Of a DNA stretch of 9,215 nt, positions 5,435 through 9,215 are shown in pieces. The notes below the pieces were generated by a model, which worked only from the letters and a program-made list of their open reading frames with translations, was not told where the DNA came from and did not search any database. Every line of letters begins with the position of its first letter. The first letter of the stretch is position 1. The position numbers and the translations under genes were made by a program. The DNA comes from a bacterium (GTDB lineage Bacteria; CG03), in assembly GCA_013791675.1 (NCBI GenBank), contig VMTI01000037.1, forward strand, positions 1 to 9,215, written 5' to 3'.

Positions 5435-6798
5435 AAAGAAGCTTAATAATTTTACCATTTTTAGGGCAAATGGCTTTGGCAGGGATGGCCGGCGGGGATT
5501 ATACTATCGGCGCCGATTCAATTAACGGCGGCGGCGCTTACGGGAATGCGGTAAGTTCAGGGGGATATGTTCTATCTCAGAATTTTGGGCAGACATCCGG
5601 CGTTAAAGTGTCTTCAACACCGGAAACGGAGCTTTATGCCGGATTTTTGGGGGCGTATATGGGCGACGGCCTGCCTCCTTATATTTACAGCTCAAATGTT
5701 TTTGAAGGTTTTAGGGGAGTGCATTCTACACAAACGATTGCTATCGCATTTGGAGAGGATATGGATGTAGCTACCATAGCAAATTCGTTTAGGCTAATAA
5801 CGTTAAGGGATAATTCCGGCAATAGAGTGACGGGCTCGGCTGCGGTTGTCGGCGGAGAGGCCAGTTTTGATTATTTAAATGGAGAATTTAATTTTTCTCC
5901 GGATAGTCCGTTAAAGAACAATTACACTTATGTCATTGACATATCCACTGATTTGCGGGATGAAGAAGGTTATTTCGCGTTGGAGGGGATTAAAAAATGG
6001 TTCGGTATAGTTATGAATCCGGTGGATGATAATATATGCTTGTTAAGGGAAGATGCTTCTTCCGAAGTTGATAAAAATACCCGCGCTAATTTCGGCAGGG
6101 GTGCGCTTAGTGATTTTTCTTATCTGAAAATAAGCTCTTCCCCCGCTACATCTCCGATAGAAGTAGATTCCGAAAAGGTGCGGAAGGCAAACGAAAAGCA
6201 GTTAAGAAATAACGGAATTTACTCTTACCCTGTGACGACTTATGAAATTGTGGGCTATAAATCTTCGGGCGAAAAACTCACTGCGTCTTTTAATAAACCG
6301 GTAGTGATAGAGATGTCGTATAAAGACGATAGTAACGACGGGATTGTTGATGATTCCAATCCACCGCTTTTTGTAAAAGAACTCGCAATATACTGGCTGA
6401 ATGAGGAACACTCTTTATGGGTGAAACTTCCGTCTTCGGAGGTGAAGACTGAAAACAAAATTGTCAGCGCTGAAATAAATCATTTGAGCGTGTATGCGCT
6501 TATGGGCAGCGCCTCGTATGATTTAAGCAAAGCCCACGCGTTTCCCGTTCCTTATATAGCGTCAAAAATGCCTAAAAAAATAACTTTTACTGAAATAGGT
6601 AACGATTATACAATCAAAATTTTTACGATTTCCGGCGAGCTTGTAAGAAAATTAAATTTTGATATATCCCAAGAAGCAGGTCAGTATGTTTGGGATGTAA
6701 AAAACGATAAAGGGCAAAATGTTTTCAGTGGCGTGTATGTTTATCTTATTACCAATCAGCAGCAAAAGAAAACAGGAAAAATAATGATAATCCGATAA
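5431..6798 (+). CDS. Secreted Ig-like protein with T9SS/FlgD-like C-terminal sorting domain
   Basis: This 455-residue protein has a short signal peptide (about 1-18). Residues 22-77 are a glycine/serine-rich segment (GGDYTIGADSINGGGAYG, later ending AGFLGAY), a style seen at the head of many secreted proteins of uncultured bacteria. Residues 82-182 look like an SbsA-type (Big_5) Ig-like domain, with FGEDMDVATI and a later FSPDSPLKNNYTYVI. A beta-rich region at about 265-358 contains DSNDGIVDD and INHLSVYALMG. The last ~85 residues resemble type IX sorting or FlgD Ig-like domains: FPVPY, YTIKIFTISGELVRKL, WDVKNDKGQNVFSGVYVY, and a final KTGKIMIIR. It is therefore a candidate cargo of the PorV-like protein encoded just upstream. 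GTG start and stop overlap (GTGA), indicating translational coupling. The function of the mature protein is unknown. Confidence 0.83.
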   Translation: MKRSLIILPFLGQMALAGMAGGDYTIGADSINGGGAYGNAVSSGGYVLSQNFGQTSGVKVSSTPETELYAGFLGAYMGDGLPPYIYSSNVFEGFRGVHSTQTIAIAFGEDMDVATIANSFRLITLRDNSGNRVTGSAAVVGGEASFDYLNGEFNFSPDSPLKNNYTYVIDISTDLRDEEGYFALEGIKKWFGIVMNPVDDNICLLREDASSEVDKNTRANFGRGALSDFSYLKISSSPATSPIEVDSEKVRKANEKQLRNNGIYSYPVTTYEIVGYKSSGEKLTASFNKPVVIEMSYKDDSNDGIVDDSNPPLFVKELAIYWLNEEHSLWVKLPSSEVKTENKIVSAEINHLSVYALMGSASYDLSKAHAFPVPYIASKMPKKITFTEIGNDYTIKIFTISGELVRKLNFDISQEAGQYVWDVKNDKGQNVFSGVYVYLITNQQQKKTGKIMIIR

Positions 6799-6804
6799 GG
6801 AGGT
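6797..6804 (+). promoter_or_regulatory. Consensus Shine-Dalgarno sequence for the long surface protein
   Basis: AAGGAGGT is a full anti-16S match, 6 nt before the ATG at 6811, and it overlaps the preceding stop codon (6796-6798). It is the strongest ribosome binding site in the window and fixes the start at 6811, not at the in-frame ATG of codon 13. Confidence 0.8.
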
Positions 6805-6810
6805 TTAATT

Positions 6811-9215
6811 ATGATTACTAAAAAAATAAATTTGACAACGACAGGAATGGCGGTTAGATTTCTGCGAAAGAGTTTAAAATTTATGTTTTTATACCTCTTT
6901 ATAGCGGTGGTCTCAGGAGAGGTCTGTCTGCTTTCCGCCGCGGATTGGACGATAAATTATCAGGGGCACTTAAAGAAATCCGGAGTTCCTGTCGACGCTA
7001 CAAAGCCGATGATATTTAAAATCAAGGCCGCGGATGAGGATGGCGATGGTTCCAAAGTCTGGACAAGCGGCGTAAAAAACGTTGTGGTGACGAAAGGTTA
7101 CTTTAGTTTTTATTTAGGCGCGGATAATACTGCCGATTTTCAGCTGATTAATTGGGACGAACCGAAGTTTATAGAAGTGACTGTAGATGGTGTAATACTC
7201 AGCCCACGCGAGAAATTTGCGGGTTCCGCGTTCAGCTATAACAGCGCGCGTCTCTCCGGAAAAACTCATAGTGATTTAAGCGGCGAGTATGTGAATGCTG
7301 AAGGAGACACTTTAACAGGCTCTATGGATTTCAGCAAAAACGAAGCGCTTAATTTTGTTGTTCAGAGTTCAGTGACCCAGCCGTCGGAAGCGGTGTTGGG
7401 GCAGATATGGTTTGACACGGGAAATAATGAATTTAAGATTTATTATGATGATCAATGGAATGCGATAAGAGGCGTGACCAAATTTTCAGAATTAACAGAT
7501 AAAAATAATATTAAAGGAATGGGCATAGGTGCAGAACCGGTTCCTATTACACCTGCGTCCGGTCGGATTTATTATGACAGTGTCAATAATCTGCTCAAGT
7601 ATTATAATGGAATAGATTGGATCGCCGTCACCGAGGGGCGGAAAAATTTCAGTGAATTAGACGATTATCAAAGCGGAGAAGTTGGTAAAGACAGCATAGC
7701 GGATGGGGCGGTGATAAGAGACAAAATCGCCGATTACGCGATAAGCAGTATAAAAATAACAACTGGAGCTGTGACGACAACACACATACAAGACGGGACA
7801 ATTATGGCAGCAGATATAAACGCAGCCGCCGCAATAGCAAAAACTCAAATATCCAGTGAAGGTACATGGGCGGCCGCGGAGATACCGGAATTAAACGCCT
7901 CTATAATCACCGAAGGTGAGTTTGCTACAAATAGAATTGCCGATAGCGCCGTCACAGGAGCGAAGATAAAGGATTTTACCATAACATCCGTTGATATTGA
8001 CACATCTGCCGTGACGACAACAAAAATCTTAGACGGGACAATCACTGATATTGATGTGAGCGCCACCGCCGCGATTGCTCCGACAAAAGTGAAGATTTTC
8101 GGGACCACGACGTTGGATGATTGGCGTTCCCAAGCCCTTGGTTATGAAGCCTGGATTGATGGCTCTAAAATTGTTGGGGAGATGGCTCCGGGAGCTCACA
8201 AAGCTACGCATCAATATGGCGGCACGGATGCGCTTTCGCTTGATAGGAGACAAATTGTAGGGAAAGCAATTGTTGAAAGCACAAATACTTACCAGGAAAT
8301 AAAACCGGATGCCGATGTGGTGGCATTGAAAATTTATGTTCAGGGCGGAGCGGGAACAACAAGTAATTCGCTTGAAATTTACAGCAGGGATTGGAGCAAT
8401 AACAAAGCCGCGTTTTTTGACAAAAACGGTATCCTGTATCTTTCAGAGCTGAGAATGGAAGGAACAGAAATTGCTCCTGTTTTGATAAAAGGCAAATATA
8501 TTGATTTCGCGACAACTGTGACAACGGGTGTGGTTAGATTGGCAAATAATAATGAAGTTTCTGCAACCGCTGCTGTCCGGGCGAATGACAGCCGCCTAGC
8601 TGCAATGGGTAATGCGATTGTAAATAATCCGGATATCAATCAAATAATACAAGCTTCTGTTGATAATAGGGTCCCGCTGATAATTAAACCTCAGTCCGGG
8701 CACTTGGTTGACGTAGCACAAATATGGCGCGGGCAAGACGGTATTGGATCAGGCGAACTCGCCCTTGCCTGGACATTTACAAACAAAGGTCATCTTGTTC
8801 CCGCGGCCGGTATGACAGTTGACGGCGTGGATCTTTCAACATGGGCAGATGCTGAATACATAAAAGGTTCAATGATTAAGGAAGGTTCTTTGACAACGAC
8901 GCAGATACAGGACAGGGGCATAACAGGGACAGATATAATGTATTCAACGATATTGTCAACAAATATCAAGGTTGGTGGTGTTGAGAGCATAAATATAAAA
9001 GACGGGACGATAACGGTAGATGATATAAGTCCTAATGTAGTCAGCAGTGTGGACGGAGTGAGCAATGATGGTGGAAATATAGATTTTATAGCGGGGACAA
9101 ACATAACAATAACGCCGGATGACGGGGCAAACACGATAACGATAGATGCGGTGGGAAGCGGAGACATAACGGCGGTGTATGCGGGAGAGGGATTGAAGGC
9201 GACAGGGAGCGAAGA
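6811..9215 (+). CDS. Large repetitive tail-fibre-like secreted surface protein, 3' end outside window
   Basis: The frame is open from the ATG at 6811 to the right edge, giving 801 codons with no stop. The first ~44 residues look like a long signal peptide (basic RFLRKSLK, then a hydrophobic run, cleavage near LSAA). Residues 45-145 form a beta-rich N-terminal domain (WTINYQGHL...VWTSG...YFSFYLG...SPREKFAGSAFSYN), a frequent head of bacterial surface proteins. Next come EGDTLTGSMDF, two copies of a G.I.YD..NN..K.YY...W motif (about 197-216 and 251-270), and FSEL[TD]D linkers. From about 291 there are repeats built on VTTT.I.DGTI..DI. A TTGVVRLANNNEVSA stretch recalls phage tail fibres, and IDFIAGTNITITPDD follows near the edge. 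These features suggest a trimeric or beta-helical fibre, possibly an adhesin. It lies 12 bp after the sorting-domain gene in the same operon. Whether it ends in a sorting domain cannot be seen. Confidence 0.85.
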   Translation, partial: MITKKINLTTTGMAVRFLRKSLKFMFLYLFIAVVSGEVCLLSAADWTINYQGHLKKSGVPVDATKPMIFKIKAADEDGDGSKVWTSGVKNVVVTKGYFSFYLGADNTADFQLINWDEPKFIEVTVDGVILSPREKFAGSAFSYNSARLSGKTHSDLSGEYVNAEGDTLTGSMDFSKNEALNFVVQSSVTQPSEAVLGQIWFDTGNNEFKIYYDDQWNAIRGVTKFSELTDKNNIKGMGIGAEPVPITPASGRIYYDSVNNLLKYYNGIDWIAVTEGRKNFSELDDYQSGEVGKDSIADGAVIRDKIADYAISSIKITTGAVTTTHIQDGTIMAADINAAAAIAKTQISSEGTWAAAEIPELNASIITEGEFATNRIADSAVTGAKIKDFTITSVDIDTSAVTTTKILDGTITDIDVSATAAIAPTKVKIFGTTTLDDWRSQALGYEAWIDGSKIVGEMAPGAHKATHQYGGTDALSLDRRQIVGKAIVESTNTYQEIKPDADVVALKIYVQGGAGTTSNSLEIYSRDWSNNKAAFFDKNGILYLSELRMEGTEIAPVLIKGKYIDFATTVTTGVVRLANNNEVSATAAVRANDSRLAAMGNAIVNNPDINQIIQASVDNRVPLIIKPQSGHLVDVAQIWRGQDGIGSGELALAWTFTNKGHLVPAAGMTVDGVDLSTWADAEYIKGSMIKEGSLTTTQIQDRGITGTDIMYSTILSTNIKVGGVESINIKDGTITVDDISPNVVSSVDGVSNDGGNIDFIAGTNITITPDDGANTITIDAVGSGDITAVYAGEGLKATGSE
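7681..7851 (+). repeat. Internal repeat, copy 1 (57 codons)
   Basis: This copy encodes residues 291-347 of the long surface protein. It aligns without gaps to copy 2 at a 240-bp offset (80 codons). By hand alignment about half of the residues match, including IAD, the AVTTT core, DGTI and the AAIA.T end. Shared DNA blocks include GTGACGACAACA and AGACGGGACAAT. Confidence 0.7.
7921..8091 (+). repeat. Internal repeat, copy 2 (57 codons)
   Basis: This is the second copy of the unit at 7681-7851, encoding residues 371-427. It keeps the IADSAVTG.KI opening and the SAVTTTKILDGTI core. The two copies are separated by 69 bp coding for a segment that contains TWAAAEIPELNASI. The duplication is in frame and already diverged, so it is not recent. 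Confidence 0.7.
8854..9051 (+). repeat. Third, more divergent repeat region of the surface protein
   Basis: The segment encodes GSMIKEGSLTTTQIQD, then GITGTDI, then NIKDGTITVDDIS. It keeps the LTTT.IQD and DGTI..DDI signatures of the two upstream copies but not their exact length. It marks the start of a stretch with distinctly different codon choice. Confidence 0.5.

Noticed and set aside
7657..9167. Several open frames on the minus strand, up to 125 codons
   Set aside because: They lie wholly inside the long + strand gene starting at 6811, have low-complexity serine/valine/isoleucine-rich translations, and lack recognisable domains or start signals. They are by-products of the repetitive sense codons.
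6811..9215. Prophage or phage tail operon
   Set aside because: The tail-like motifs occur in a protein with a signal peptide, within an operon of envelope genes. No phage structural, packaging or integration gene is visible in the window.

Overview
The window looks like AT-leaning chromosomal DNA from an uncultured Gram-negative bacterium. Every complete gene lies on the + strand and most products carry export signals: periplasmic TPR proteins, a parvulin-type folding factor, an outer-membrane barrel of the PorV/PorQ family, and secreted proteins with Ig-like and C-terminal sorting-type domains. This mix is typical of deep-branching phyla such as Elusimicrobiota, Omnitrophota or 'Desantisbacteria'. 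That placement is an inference from protein style; no phylogenetic marker is present.

Layout. (1) Positions 1-188 hold the 3' end of a TPR protein. It overlaps by 44 bp a TMTC-like, GT-C-type membrane glycosyltransferase with C-terminal TPRs (145-1755). (2) A 95-bp gap carries four 11-bp direct repeats of the PhoB-box type plus a -10 element. It drives an exported TPR protein (1851-2951) and, after a 67-bp gap with a small hairpin, a SurA/PrsA-like peptidyl-prolyl isomerase (3019-3936). (3) A 121-bp gap carries a second array of the same design. It drives a tightly packed operon: a PorV/PorQ-family barrel with a fused TPR tail (4058-5434), a secreted Ig-like protein ending in a T9SS/FlgD-like sorting domain (5431-6798), and a very long repetitive, tail-fibre-like surface protein (6811 to beyond the right edge).

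How the genes may work together. The set reads as an envelope and secretion module. The isomerase would help fold barrels, the PorV-like protein would help export or anchor surface cargo, the next two genes encode candidate cargo, and the upstream GT-C enzyme could glycosylate exported proteins. The most striking feature is regulatory. The two promoters share the same geometry: four repeat units at an exact 11-bp period, 11 bp from the last TTGTCT to the -10, and 8 bp from the -10 to the ATG. This predicts control by a PhoB-like response regulator and transcripts with almost no 5' leader. No intergenic stretch exceeds about 120 bp. I saw no tRNA, rRNA, CRISPR array or insertion sequence.
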